In this document: positions 42,791 to 51,476 of the stretch, in pieces
Position numbering within the stretch: position 1 is the first letter of the stretch
Layout: each line of letters opens with the position of its first letter
Assembly (NCBI GenBank): GCA_910577685.1
Contig: CAJTOH010000014.1
Coordinates: 1 to 64,000 of the forward strand
Origin: an uncultured Dorea sp.
GTDB lineage: Bacteria > Bacillota > Clostridia > Lachnospirales > Lachnospiraceae
DNA: 64,000 nt
Reading direction: 5' to 3'
Position numbers and translations under genes: made by a program
The notes under the pieces: generated by a model
The model's input: only the letters and a program-made list of their open reading frames with translations
Told to the model about the DNA's origin: nothing
The model's database searches: none

Positions 42791-43972
42791 TTACCCCTTG
42801 GCATTCCGATAAATCCTGGCCATATCTTCCCGCGATAATTTCTTCACGATTCCGATAGTGCGCGTGTTGCCGAAACTGCATTTGTCTGCCAGCTCCAAAA
42901 TCTGCTCATCTGTTGGTTCAACGCCAAGTTCCCGCAATGTGGTGGGCATGCCGATACTTCGGTAAAAGTCCTCCATAGCTTCAATTCCTGCAAGGGCTGT
43001 CTCTTCGACGGAGCCTTTTTCCTGCACCATCAGTACTTTGACGGCGAGCTTTGCGAATCTGTCCGGACATTCTTTGTATACGTACCGCGCCCAGCTTCCC
43101 CAGACTGCGGCAAGGCCGGCGCCGTGGGCGACGTCGAACATGCCCCCTAGTTCATGCTCTAGCTGGTGGGAAGCCCAGTCGCCGCCGTCGGTTCCGCAGC
43201 CGGTCAGCCCATTATGGGAGAGGCTTGACGCCCACATTACTTCGGCCCGGGCCTCATAGTTCTTTGGATTTTCTCTCAGCAGCCTTGCGCTTTTCATCAC
43301 CGTTCTCAGCAATGCCTCGCTGATACCGTCTGTTATCTCCATATTGGTTCCGTGGTTCAGATACCTTTCCATCGTATGCATCATGATATCCACGCACCCG
43401 CTCTGGGTCTGGTAATCCGGCAGAGTGTAGGTAAGCTCAGGATTGAGGACGGCGAACCGGCAGCGGCTGTAATTGCTGCTGTAACCACGTTTTATAAAGC
43501 CCTCTTCGTTGGTGATAACCGAGGAATTGCTCATCTCACTCCCCGCCGCGGCAATGGTGAGCACAGCGCCGATGGGGAGGCAGGCATATGCCGTCCGTTT
43601 TCTGGCGTAGAAGTCCCATACATCCCCTTCGTTGGCGATTCCGTAACCAATTGCCTTGGCGGAATCAATGACGCTTCCGCCGCCTACTGCAAGGATAAAG
43701 TCCACACCCTCCTGCCGGCACAGCAAGATTCCTTCGCGCACCTTCGACAGACGGGGATTGGGGACGACGCCTCCCAGTGAAACATATTGGATTCCTTCGG
43801 CGTTAAGCGACCTGCAGATGCGATCTAACAGACCGGAGCGGACAACGCTTCCGCTTCCATAGTGGACGAGCACCTTCCGGCAATTCTGCTCTTTTACCAG
43901 TTTACCAGTTTCGGCTTCCGTGTTTTTGCCAAATACAACCTTTGTTGGGGTATAGTATTCAAAATTATGCAT
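42791..43972 (-). CDS. Iron-containing alcohol dehydrogenase (YqhD/butanol dehydrogenase type)
   Basis: 393 residues. The nucleotide site is VDFILAVGGGSVIDSAKAIGYG; metal ligands lie in the segment DIMMHTMERYLNH and later in HQLEHELGGMFDVAHGAGLAAVW. The start FEYYTPTKVVFGKNTE is standard for NAD(P)H-dependent butanol dehydrogenases, which reduce aldehydes to alcohols. The ATG at 43972 has AGGAGG before it and lies 4 bases after the stop of the Crp/Fnr gene, so the two are coupled and the regulator may respond to redox or fermentation state. Confidence 0.92.
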   Translation of the reverse strand: MHNFEYYTPTKVVFGKNTEAETGKLVKEQNCRKVLVHYGSGSVVRSGLLDRICRSLNAEGIQYVSLGGVVPNPRLSKVREGILLCRQEGVDFILAVGGGSVIDSAKAIGYGIANEGDVWDFYARKRTAYACLPIGAVLTIAAAGSEMSNSSVITNEEGFIKRGYSSNYSRCRFAVLNPELTYTLPDYQTQSGCVDIMMHTMERYLNHGTNMEITDGISEALLRTVMKSARLLRENPKNYEARAEVMWASSLSHNGLTGCGTDGGDWASHQLEHELGGMFDVAHGAGLAAVWGSWARYVYKECPDRFAKLAVKVLMVQEKGSVEETALAGIEAMEDFYRSIGMPTTLRELGVEPTDEQILELADKCSFGNTRTIGIVKKLSREDMARIYRNAKG

Positions 43973-43976
43973 AAAG

Positions 43977-44681
43977 CTACCTCCTAATTTTTTCGTGTGT
44001 CTTGAGTTCATCGCTGACGGACTGTAACAGGGTAAAGGTGTTCCTGTTAAAAGTCAAAAGCCCGTCGTCCCGCATACTGCACAGTTCCTTTGACATGGCG
44101 CTGCGGTCTACGGAAAGAAAGTCTGCAAGCTGCTGCCGGTTAAAGGGTATGGAAATGGAACTGCTGTTTTGCCGTTTCGCCTCCTCGGACAGGTAAGAAA
44201 TCAACTTTTCCCTTATAGAACGCTTTGATATGTGCCCAATCTTCTGAACGAGTTTTCGGTTTTTATCGGATATTGCAAAAAATAAATTCTGTAATACCAT
44301 TGAGTGAAACGGGCAGGCCGACGAGCAGACGGTCAGTATTTTCTGCACGTCGAAGAATATGACGGCGCTGTCCTCCACGGCCAGGACGTCATTGAGAATG
44401 GGACCGCTTTCGGGGGAAACATAGGATTCTCCAAACATCTCCCCTTCATTGATGATATTGACAATGCTGCGATTACCCCAGTAGTCATCCCGCTGGATAT
44501 GGAGCTTTCCTTCTACTAAAACGGTTATGTGGGTCAGGGCTTCTCCCTGTCTGAAAATATATTCGCCTTTTTTATAAATGCGGGATTTTGCCTGAAGGCA
44601 GTCAAGTATGGTAGTGATTTCGTCACCCCCGACTTTGGAGAACAACCGTGACTTTTGGAGGACAGGCACATATTTTTCCAT
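43977..44681 (-). CDS. Crp/Fnr-family transcriptional regulator
   Basis: 234 residues. N-terminal cyclic-nucleotide-binding-type barrel (YKKGEYIFRQGEALTHITVLVEGKLHIQR, GEMFGESYV) and C-terminal winged helix (ISIPFNRQQLADFLSVDRSAMSKELCSMRDDGLLTF). There is no N-terminal four-cysteine cluster, so it is not a classical Fnr; it is closer to the clostridial HcpR-like or Crp-like group with unknown effector. It is coupled to the alcohol dehydrogenase and divergent from a ferredoxin-type gene; a 14-bp palindrome lies between them. Confidence 0.88.
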   Translation of the reverse strand: MEKYVPVLQKSRLFSKVGGDEITTILDCLQAKSRIYKKGEYIFRQGEALTHITVLVEGKLHIQRDDYWGNRSIVNIINEGEMFGESYVSPESGPILNDVLAVEDSAVIFFDVQKILTVCSSACPFHSMVLQNLFFAISDKNRKLVQKIGHISKRSIREKLISYLSEEAKRQNSSSISIPFNRQQLADFLSVDRSAMSKELCSMRDDGLLTFNRNTFTLLQSVSDELKTHEKIRR

Positions 44682-44698
44682 AACAAAATCCTCTTTCT

Positions 44699-44712
44699 GT
44701 TGTAAATACAAC
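44699..44712. promoter_or_regulatory. Palindromic candidate Crp/Fnr operator
   Basis: GTTGTA-AA-TACAAC in the 87-bp divergent region between the Crp/Fnr gene and the ferredoxin-type gene. Its size and symmetry suit a Crp-family dimer, so it could control both directions. Confidence 0.55.
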
Positions 44713-44768
44713 GGAATTGTTTTGTCTATTGTATTATGATAGGGACAGAAAAACAAGGAGGATTTCAT

Positions 44769-45476
44769 ATGATTAGAAAAATTATTAAAATTGATAAAGA
44801 AAAATGTAATGGCTGCGGGGCGTGTGCGGCTACCTGTCATGAAGGCGCCATTGAAATGATTGATGGAAAGGCAGAGCTTATCCGTGAGAATTTTTGTGAC
44901 GGTCTGGGGGATTGTCTGCCGGCTTGCCCGGCGGACGCCATTTCGTTTGAGGAACGGGAAGCTCCTGCTTATGACGAGGCGGCTGTATTTGCCGCAAAGG
45001 AGAAAAAATCTTCCTCTCAGATGCCCTGCGGTTGTCCGGGAACAAACGTAAGGAGGATTGACAGGGCGGATATGGCTTCCGAGGCTTTCACTGCAGGCAC
45101 GCCGCTTACCAGCCAGTTGAAGCAATGGCCGGTACAGATAAAACTTGTACCGGAAAAGGCGGATTATTTTGAGAACGCAAACCTGCTGATTGCCGCCGAC
45201 TGTACGGCGTACGCCTATGGGAATTTCCACAACGAGTTTATCCGAAACCATATCACGCTGATTGGATGCCCGAAGCTGGACGAAGGGGATTATACGGATA
45301 AGCTTACGCATATTATTGCGGGAAACCATATCAAGAGTGTGACGATTGTAAGAATGGAGGTTCCATGCTGCGGCGGAATTGAAAATGCGGTAAAGGAGGC
45401 GCTGCAAAAAAGCGGTAAGTTCATACCATGGAGGGTTGTGACCGTCACTGTAGATGGGAAAATATTGAACAGCTAA
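44769..45476 (+). CDS. 4Fe-4S ferredoxin-domain protein
   Basis: 235 residues. The first 65 hold two cluster motifs (CNGCGACAATCHEGAI and, in variant form, CDGLGDCLPACPADAI). A cysteine-bearing linker (MPCGCPGTNVRR) leads to a C-terminal domain with LLIAADCTAYAYGNFH, LIGCPKLD and RMEVPCCGGIENA. Proteins of this layout appear near hybrid-cluster protein genes and Crp/HcpR regulators in anaerobes, probably as electron carriers or metal-binding partners. AAGGAGG precedes the ATG at 44769. A strong terminator follows. Confidence 0.85.
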   Translation: MIRKIIKIDKEKCNGCGACAATCHEGAIEMIDGKAELIRENFCDGLGDCLPACPADAISFEEREAPAYDEAAVFAAKEKKSSSQMPCGCPGTNVRRIDRADMASEAFTAGTPLTSQLKQWPVQIKLVPEKADYFENANLLIAADCTAYAYGNFHNEFIRNHITLIGCPKLDEGDYTDKLTHIIAGNHIKSVTIVRMEVPCCGGIENAVKEALQKSGKFIPWRVVTVTVDGKILNS

Positions 45477-45560
45477 GTCAAGGAAAAAATATCTTGCAAT
45501 ATAGGATGTTTTGGGCTAAACTATTTTATATATTGGAGACGCCGGTAAGCGGCGTATAGA

Positions 45561-45612
45561 GATGGGGTTGTCGGGAAATGGATGTACCATTTTCCGGACA
45601 GCCCCATCTTTG
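45561..45612 (+). terminator. Strong intrinsic terminator
   Basis: GATGGGGTTGTCGGGAAATGG pairs with CCATTTTCCGGACAGCCCCATC, followed by TTTGT. It lies in the 207-bp gap 45477-45683, which shows no other feature beyond a short CGCCGGTAAGCGGCG hairpin before it. Confidence 0.85.
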
Positions 45613-45683
45613 TAAATCACCTTTCAAGCGAAAAGTAAAGAAGAGAAAGGCAAAAACGGCAGAAGAGACATTAGGAGGAGATT

Positions 45684-46178
45684 ATGCGCAGAGCAGATCG
45701 TGAAGTAAAGGATTGGAAAGAAATCCTTCAGATCCTTGAGTCCTGTAAGGTATGCAGGCTTGGGATGATGGATGAAGGCAAGATTTATATCGTACCTATG
45801 AATTATGGATATATTTATGAAGAAGGGAAACTTGTGCTGTATTTCCATGGGGCCAGAGAAGGGAAAAAACTTAGGCTTCTTGAGGTGAATCCGACAGTCG
45901 GAATCGAGATGGACGGCGGGCATGAATTAGAGGCGGGCAAGACGGCGTGCCAGTATAGTTACTTTTACGCCAGTATTATCGGAAACGGCAAGGCGGAGAT
46001 TGTTACGAAACCGGAGGAGAAGTCCGGAGCTTTGGCAGCCATTATGAAGCATCAGACAGGAAAAGTTTTTGAGGAACTAGAGTCGAATCTGAAACTTGGA
46101 GCGGCTGTGGAGATCATCCGTGTGGAGGTGGAGGAATTTACCTGCAAGCGTCACCGCAAAGAAAAAGAAAGTCTATAA
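45684..46178 (+). CDS. PNPOx-fold (NimA-like) FMN-binding protein
   Basis: 164 residues of the pyridoxamine 5'-phosphate oxidase-like split barrel: MRRADREVKD, ILESCKVCRLGMMDEGKIYIVPMNYGYIYEEGKLVLYFHGAREGKKLRLL and a later SIIGNGKAEIV. The histidine in YFHGAREGKK is the residue often altered in NimA nitroreductases. Such proteins bind flavin or heme-like cofactors; the substrate is unknown. TAGGAGGAG precedes the ATG. Confidence 0.85.
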   Translation: MRRADREVKDWKEILQILESCKVCRLGMMDEGKIYIVPMNYGYIYEEGKLVLYFHGAREGKKLRLLEVNPTVGIEMDGGHELEAGKTACQYSYFYASIIGNGKAEIVTKPEEKSGALAAIMKHQTGKVFEELESNLKLGAAVEIIRVEVEEFTCKRHRKEKESL

Positions 46179-46209
46179 ATTAATGCTTTAACCTGTGAAA
46201 GCATTGTGG

Positions 46210-46215
46210 TATACT
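46210..46215 (+). promoter_or_regulatory. Extended -10 promoter of the ior genes
   Basis: TGGTATACT, an extended -10 box, with a weak TTTAAC (46187-46192) 17 bases upstream. It lies 31 bases before the iorA start chosen here. Confidence 0.4.
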
Positions 46216-46245
46216 ATGAAAAATACGAAAGGATGGAAGATAAAA

Positions 46246-48000
46246 ATGTCAGAGAAAAAGAAAGTCATTATGCTGGGCAATGAGGCCATTGCCAGGGGCG
46301 CTTATGAGGCGGGTGTGAAGGTATCAGCCGCCTATCCGGGCACTCCAAGTACAGAGATTAGCGAATATCTGGTGCAGTATCAGGACGACCTGTACTGCGA
46401 GTGGTCCCCAAATGAGAAGGTTGCGACAGAGGTTGCAATCGGGGCGTCTGTTGCAGGGGTGCGTGCCATGTCCTGTATGAAGCACGTTGGCTTCAATGTA
46501 GCGGCAGATCCGGCGTACACGGTTTCCTATATGGGAGTGAACGGCGGGCTGGTGATTGTAGTAGCAGACGATCCGGGACTTTACAGTTCCCAGAATGAGC
46601 AGGACACCAGGATGGTTGCCCGTGCCGCCCAACTGCCGGTTTTGGAGCCCTCGGACAGTTTCGAGGCCAAGGAATTTATGAAGCAGGCATTTGAGTTAAG
46701 TGAACAGTTTGACCGTCCCTTTGTGTTCCGAACGACCACAAGACTTGCCCATTCTCAGGGAGTGGTAGAGCTTGGAGAGCGCAAAGAAGCCGCGGATAAG
46801 CCTTACGAAAAGAATATCAAAAAAACGGTGATGATGCCGGCAAATGCGAAACTGCGCCACGTTGAGATAGAAAAGCGAAACTTGGAACTGGCGGAAGCGG
46901 CAAATACGCTTTCGGTTAATAGAGTAGAGATGAACGACACAAAGATTGGCGTGATTACCAGCGGTATACCCTACCAATATGTCAAGGAGTCTCTGCCAAA
47001 GGCGTCTGTGCTGAAACTTGGGATGGTTCATCCGCTTCCAAGGAAGCTGATTGAGGAGTTTGCGGCGAAGGTAGAGAAGCTGTACATTATTGAAGAGTTG
47101 GATCCGGTGATTGAGGAGCAGGTAAAGTCCTGGGGAATTAAGGCCATAGGAAAAGAAATTTTCACTGTGCAGGGTGAGTACAGCGCCAACATGATTCGGC
47201 AGGCAGTTCTTTTAGAGAAATTAGAGCTTGGTACGCCGGCGAAGGTGCCGGTCAGACCGCCGATTCTCTGTCCAGGATGTCCTCATAGGAGTGTGTACTA
47301 TGTGGTGAAGAAGCTTGGCCTGCATGTGGCGGGCGATATCGGATGCTATACGCTGGGAGCGGTCGCGCCGCTTAGCGTAGTTGATACGACGATCTGTATG
47401 GGAGCCAGTATATCAAGCCTTCACGGTATGGAAAAGGCGAAGGGAAAGGATTACATAAAGAACTGGGTTGCGGCTATCGGAGATTCCACGTTCCTCCATA
47501 CGGGCGTCAATTCCCTGATGAATATGGTGTATAACAAGGCAACCGGAACAGTGCTGATTCTGGATAATTCTACTACGGGCATGACCGGTCATCAGGATCA
47601 TGCGGCGACCGGAAAGACGCTGCAGGGGGATCCAACTTATGCCGTTGATATCCCTGCGCTTTGTAAGGCGATCGGCGTGAAAAATGTGACGGAAGTTAAT
47701 GCATTTGATCTGGAGACTCTGGAAAAGGTTATCAAGGAAGAGGTCGCAAAGGACGAGGTATCCGTGATTATCACGAAGACTCCCTGCGTGCTGCTCAGTA
47801 AGGGTAAGAAGCCGTTATATGCCGCGTTGGAAGACAAATGTAAAAAGTGCGGTATGTGCATGAAACCGGGCTGTCCGGCGATGACAAGACGGCAGGACGG
47901 AACGGTTTCCATCGACGATACCATGTGTACGGGATGCGGTCTTTGTAAAGATCTGTGTAAGTTTGGCGCAATCGAGTTAGTAAAGGCAGGTGACAGATAA
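46246..48000 (+). CDS. iorA: Indolepyruvate:ferredoxin oxidoreductase, alpha subunit
   Basis: About 584 residues. N-terminal pyruvate-ferredoxin-type domain (GNEAIARGAYEAGVKVSAAYPGTPSTEI), a central part with the VRPPILCPGCPHRSVYY motif, the thiamine-diphosphate site GDIGCYTLG...GDSTFLHTGVNSL...DNSTTGMTGHQDH, and a C-terminal pair of 4Fe-4S motifs (CKKCGMCMKPGCP and CTGCGLCKDLCKFGAIE). With IorB it oxidises aryl-pyruvates from aromatic amino acids to aryl-acetyl-CoA and reduces ferredoxin. GAAAGGATGG precedes the ATG at 46246. Confidence 0.95.
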   Translation: MSEKKKVIMLGNEAIARGAYEAGVKVSAAYPGTPSTEISEYLVQYQDDLYCEWSPNEKVATEVAIGASVAGVRAMSCMKHVGFNVAADPAYTVSYMGVNGGLVIVVADDPGLYSSQNEQDTRMVARAAQLPVLEPSDSFEAKEFMKQAFELSEQFDRPFVFRTTTRLAHSQGVVELGERKEAADKPYEKNIKKTVMMPANAKLRHVEIEKRNLELAEAANTLSVNRVEMNDTKIGVITSGIPYQYVKESLPKASVLKLGMVHPLPRKLIEEFAAKVEKLYIIEELDPVIEEQVKSWGIKAIGKEIFTVQGEYSANMIRQAVLLEKLELGTPAKVPVRPPILCPGCPHRSVYYVVKKLGLHVAGDIGCYTLGAVAPLSVVDTTICMGASISSLHGMEKAKGKDYIKNWVAAIGDSTFLHTGVNSLMNMVYNKATGTVLILDNSTTGMTGHQDHAATGKTLQGDPTYAVDIPALCKAIGVKNVTEVNAFDLETLEKVIKEEVAKDEVSVIITKTPCVLLSKGKKPLYAALEDKCKKCGMCMKPGCPAMTRRQDGTVSIDDTMCTGCGLCKDLCKFGAIELVKAGDR

Positions 48001-48578
48001 TGGCGACGAAAAATATTATGATCGTGGGCGTCGGAGGACAGGGTACGCTTCTGACCAGCAGAATATTGGGCGGCCTTGCCACTGCCGGAGGATATGACGT
48101 AAAACTCTCGGAGGTGCACGGCATGGCCCAGAGAGGCGGAAGCGTGGTGACGTTTGTCCGTTATGGAGAGAAAGTAGCGGAGCCTATTGTGGAAGAAGGA
48201 ATGGCGGACGTGCTGATTGCTTTTGAGAGGCTGGAGGCTTTGCGGTACGCACATTTCCTGAAGAAGGACGGCGCGCTGATTGTTAATGATTGGAGAATCG
48301 ATCCTATTCCGGTTGTGATTGGAGCGGAAGAGTATCCGAAAGGGATTATAGAGACGTTGAAGAAGGAGCATAAGGTCTACACGGTGAATGCGACGGAGGA
48401 ATCGAAGAAGCTGGGGAAGCCCAAGGTATTTAATCTGGTTGTGCTAGGGATTGCCGCGCAGCATATGGATTTCTCCAAAGAAGAATGGTATCGGGTGATA
48501 GAGGATACCGTGCCGCCGAAGACGATAGAAATCAACAAAAAGGCATTTGACGCGGGATACCGTATTGTATCGGAGTAA
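48000..48578 (+). CDS. iorB: Indolepyruvate:ferredoxin oxidoreductase, beta subunit
   Basis: 192 residues of the gamma-domain type: NIMIVGVGGQGTLLTSRILGGLA, KLSEVHGMAQRGGSVVTFVRYG and EALRYAHFLKKDGALIVND. Its start codon shares one base with the iorA stop. It is the second subunit of the same enzyme. Confidence 0.95.
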   Translation: MATKNIMIVGVGGQGTLLTSRILGGLATAGGYDVKLSEVHGMAQRGGSVVTFVRYGEKVAEPIVEEGMADVLIAFERLEALRYAHFLKKDGALIVNDWRIDPIPVVIGAEEYPKGIIETLKKEHKVYTVNATEESKKLGKPKVFNLVVLGIAAQHMDFSKEEWYRVIEDTVPPKTIEINKKAFDAGYRIVSE

Positions 48579-48721
48579 TGCGCCGGAAGCCGGAAGGATT
48601 CGGAAACTGCGGTGCGGACGCGCACGTTTTACAGGTTGGCAATCAGGAATCGTGAAGAAACCGAAATACTTTATGATTCCGGACCATAGTAAAAATAAAT
48701 TCAGAACAGGAGTATGAGAAA

Positions 48722-50053
48722 ATGGCAGGAGTATCAATAGAGAACTGGAAAGAAACGATCAGAGATCCGAAGATTGAGTGTATGGGAAGGGACGAGATGA
48801 ATTCCCTCCAAAGCGAGCGTCTTGTAAAGCAGGTGAAGAATGTATACGAAAATGTGGAATTCTACCGTAAAAAAATGGATGATCTGGGTGTAGAACCCGG
48901 CGATATCAAGGGGATTGAGGATATCCATAAGCTTCCGTTCACGACGAAGGAAGACTTAAGGGATAACTACCCCTTCGGACTTTTGGCAGTCCCTCAGGAG
49001 AAGATCGCGCGCGTACAGGGAACGTCGGGAACGACAGGGAAATTAACCCTTGCTTCCTATACGCAGAAAGATGTGGACGTATGGGGCGAATGTGTGGCAA
49101 GGGCTCTCGTCATGGCCGGTTTGAGTTCCGCAGACCGCATCCATGTATGTTACGGCTATGGGCTGTTCACAGGAGGAATGGGGCTGGATCTCGGGGCGCA
49201 GGCATTGGGAGCGATGGCTATCCCAATGTCTTCCGGCAACACGAAGCGCCAGCTTATGTGTATGGAGGACTTCGGGGCGACCGCATTTGCCTGTACCCCT
49301 TCTTATGCGCTCTATCTCGCCGAGGCGGCGCAGGAGGCGGGAATTGTAGACCGTCTGCAGATCAAGGCAAGTATTAACGGCGCCGAGCCGTGGACGGACG
49401 AGATGCGTAAGAAGATTGAGAGCATTTTCCATATTAACAGTTTCGATATCTATGGGCTGTGTGAGATTACTGGTCCGGGCGTCGCCATGGACTGTATCCA
49501 TCACAAGGGACTGCATGTGTATGAGGATTACTTCTATCCGGAAGTGCTTAACCCGGCAGACCAGTCGGCATGCGCGGACGGCGAGACAGGCGAGCTTGTG
49601 TTCACCACCCTTGCCAAGGAAGGGATGCCGCTGCTGCGCTACAGGACGAAGGATCTGACTAGCATCGAGCGCAGCGTCTGCGAGTGTGGGAGGACATTGC
49701 CAAGGATCCGGAAATTCACGGGACGTACGGACGACATGAAGGTCATCCGCGGCGTCAATGTATTCCCGACTCAGGTAGAGACGGCTCTTCTCTCCATGGG
49801 CGGCGGCGTAGCGCCTCACTATATGCTCATCGTCGACAGAGAGAACAATCTGGATGTCCTGACCGTCATGGTAGAAGTAGACGAGAAATATTTCTCCGAC
49901 GAGATTCGGAAACTGGACGCATTGAAGAACAAAGTCGGCGCAGTATTAAAACAGGCGCTGGGCGTATCCGTAAGAGTGAAACTTGTCGAGCCGAAGACCA
50001 TACAGCGAAGCGAAGGCAAGGCAAAACGTGTCATCGACAACAGAGAGTTGTAA
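48722..50053 (+). CDS. paaK: Phenylacetate-CoA ligase
   Basis: 443 residues of the adenylate-forming family. The phosphate-binding loop is VQGTSGTTGKLTLASYT; other marks are YGLCEITGPGVAMDC, LLRYRTKDLTSI and GRTDDMKVIRGVNVFPTQVE. It interconverts aryl-acetates and their CoA esters with ATP; placed after iorAB it may run in the direction that yields ATP and free aryl-acetate. It is followed directly by an ACT-domain gene, the usual clostridial arrangement. Confidence 0.93.
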   Translation: MAGVSIENWKETIRDPKIECMGRDEMNSLQSERLVKQVKNVYENVEFYRKKMDDLGVEPGDIKGIEDIHKLPFTTKEDLRDNYPFGLLAVPQEKIARVQGTSGTTGKLTLASYTQKDVDVWGECVARALVMAGLSSADRIHVCYGYGLFTGGMGLDLGAQALGAMAIPMSSGNTKRQLMCMEDFGATAFACTPSYALYLAEAAQEAGIVDRLQIKASINGAEPWTDEMRKKIESIFHINSFDIYGLCEITGPGVAMDCIHHKGLHVYEDYFYPEVLNPADQSACADGETGELVFTTLAKEGMPLLRYRTKDLTSIERSVCECGRTLPRIRKFTGRTDDMKVIRGVNVFPTQVETALLSMGGGVAPHYMLIVDRENNLDVLTVMVEVDEKYFSDEIRKLDALKNKVGAVLKQALGVSVRVKLVEPKTIQRSEGKAKRVIDNREL

Positions 50054-50068
50054 GAGGAGGGAAATACC

Positions 50069-50512
50069 ATGGGTGTAAGCAACACAATTCAGCAATTATC
50101 AGTATTTTTGGAGAACAGGGAAGGCCGCCTCGACGACGTGCTGAAAGTCCTTGCCCGTAACGACGTAAATATCGTGGCTTTAAGCCTTGCGGACACGTCG
50201 GACTATGGAATGTTACGTATGATCGTTTCCGACCCGCATAAGGGGCGTGCAGCGCTTAAGGAGGCAGGAATTACGGCCATGCTCACCGACGTAGTCGCCC
50301 TGCGCGTCCCTCACGCAACCGGTTCCTTAAGCAACGCCATGCATCAGATCGTAGAAGGCGAAGTCAACGTAGAATATATGTACGCTTTCGCCAATGGACC
50401 CGATGCGGCGGCGGTCCTTAAGAGCGACGATGCGGCCCGCGTAATCGACATCCTGAAAGGCAGCGGCTTCGACGTCTACACCGCAGACGAAGCATACCGC
50501 GCAAACCAGTAG
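50069..50512 (+). CDS. Tandem ACT-domain regulatory protein
   Basis: 147 residues with two ACT repeats (about 5-70 and 73-142): IQQLSVFLENREGRLDDVLKVLARNDVNIVALSLADTSDYGMLRMIVSD and the second half VNVEYMYAFANG. ACT domains bind amino acids; this one, encoded after PaaK, may sense aromatic amino acids or their products. GAGGAGGG lies before the ATG, 15 bases after the paaK stop. Confidence 0.88.
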   Translation: MGVSNTIQQLSVFLENREGRLDDVLKVLARNDVNIVALSLADTSDYGMLRMIVSDPHKGRAALKEAGITAMLTDVVALRVPHATGSLSNAMHQIVEGEVNVEYMYAFANGPDAAAVLKSDDAARVIDILKGSGFDVYTADEAYRANQ

Positions 50513-50537
50513 ATCCTGAAAAATCTATATTCTACAG

Positions 50538-50622
50538 GGAGCTGCCGGAATGATGCGGCGGACTTACAACGCATGAGTTAGATGCATATATTGTAGGTCC
50601 GCAGCATTGTTTTGGCAGCTCC
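50538..50622 (+). terminator. Long hairpin at the end of the ior-paaK operon
   Basis: GGAGCTGCC pairs with GGCAGCTCC, AATGATGCGGCGGACTTACAA with TTGTAGGTCCGCAGCATTGTT, leaving a small inner loop. At 85 nt it is longer than a normal terminator and has only a weak T run after it; it may protect the mRNA end. Confidence 0.5.
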
Positions 50623-50715
50623 TCTCATATCCTAATCCCGGTTCGGGATAAATAATACCGCTCCTTTACAATCCCCGTATGTCCCGGATTATTTCAAGGT
50701 TAAACCCGCGGGGAT

Positions 50716-50857
50716 GTTACTGTTCACTCCGTGACCAGCAACACGCTTCGCGATGCACAGAAATCGCAAAAAGATGCGATTTCGCGCTGAAAAACTCGGG
50801 ATTTCCGCACAAAATGTGCGGAAACACCTCGCGGGATAGTGGCGTGTGAACAGTAAC
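50716..50857. mobile_element. 142-bp MITE with 12-bp inverted ends
   Basis: Ends GTTACTGTTCAC (50716-50727) and GTGAACAGTAAC (50846-50857). The flanking 8-mers GCGGGGAT and GCAGGGAT differ at one base, consistent with an aged 8-bp target duplication. Two hairpins lie inside: GAAATCGCA/TGCGATTTC and TTTCCGCAC/GTGCGGAAA. No coding capacity. The right 76 bp recur at 2677-2752, and the ends resemble those of the toxin-antitoxin element at 6806. Confidence 0.8.
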
Positions 50858-50896
50858 GCAGGGATAACTATGAACCACAATACAACAGGAATCCAC

Positions 50897-50925
50897 TTGA
50901 AAATGGATGGGTCGGAGTGTATAAT
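50897..50925 (+). promoter_or_regulatory. Promoter of the ferritin gene
   Basis: TTGAAA (50897-50902), 17 bases, TATAAT (50920-50925), about 37 bases before the ferritin start. Confidence 0.75.
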
Positions 50926-50961
50926 AAGGAAGACATTAACCAAACAAAGGAGGACGTCATT

Positions 50962-51474
50962 ATGTTAGATAAAAAAGTAGTAGAATTATTGAATCAGCAG
51001 GTAAACAAGGAGTTTTATTCAGCTTATCTGTATCTGGATTTTTCCAATTTTTATTTTGACCACGGTTTAGACGGATTCGGCAACTGGTACAAGATCCAGG
51101 CGCAGGAAGAGCGCGACCACGCAATGCTCTTCATCCAGTATCTGCAGAATAACGGAGAAAAAGTGGAATTAGAAGCCATTGACAAGCCGAATGTTACATT
51201 AGAGAGCGCGAAGTCTGTGCTTGAAGAGGGGTTAAAGCACGAGCAGTATGTGACGGGTCTCATCCACGGAATCTACGACGCGGCATATTCGGTGAAGGAT
51301 TTCCGCACGATGCAGTTCTTGGATTGGTTCGTGAAGGAGCAGGGCGAGGAAGAGACTAATGCGGACAATCTGGTAAAGAGGTTTGAGTTATTCGGAGACG
51401 ACCCGAAGAGCCTGTACATGCTGGATAATGAGCTTGGAGCGCGTACATATTCCGCTCCGTCTCTGGTACTTTAA
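50962..51474 (+). CDS. Ferritin
   Basis: About 170 residues forming a four-helix bundle plus a fifth helix. Ferroxidase-site residues are in the usual places: NKEFYSAYLYLDFS (first glutamate), AQEERDHAMLFIQYL (E-x-x-H) and FVKEQGEEETNADNL (glutamine/glutamate). It is a FtnA-type non-heme ferritin that oxidises and stores iron in a 24-subunit shell. AAGGAGG precedes the ATG. A BFD-type [2Fe-2S] gene follows 2 bases after the stop, which suggests an iron-release partner. Confidence 0.95.
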   Translation: MLDKKVVELLNQQVNKEFYSAYLYLDFSNFYFDHGLDGFGNWYKIQAQEERDHAMLFIQYLQNNGEKVELEAIDKPNVTLESAKSVLEEGLKHEQYVTGLIHGIYDAAYSVKDFRTMQFLDWFVKEQGEEETNADNLVKRFELFGDDPKSLYMLDNELGARTYSAPSLVL

Positions 51475-51476
51475 TC

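Noticed and set aside
44682..45407. N-terminal extension of the Crp/Fnr protein on the minus strand.
   Set aside because: It is antisense to the ferredoxin-type gene, which has clear cluster motifs, and the Crp fold starts at the ATG at 44681.
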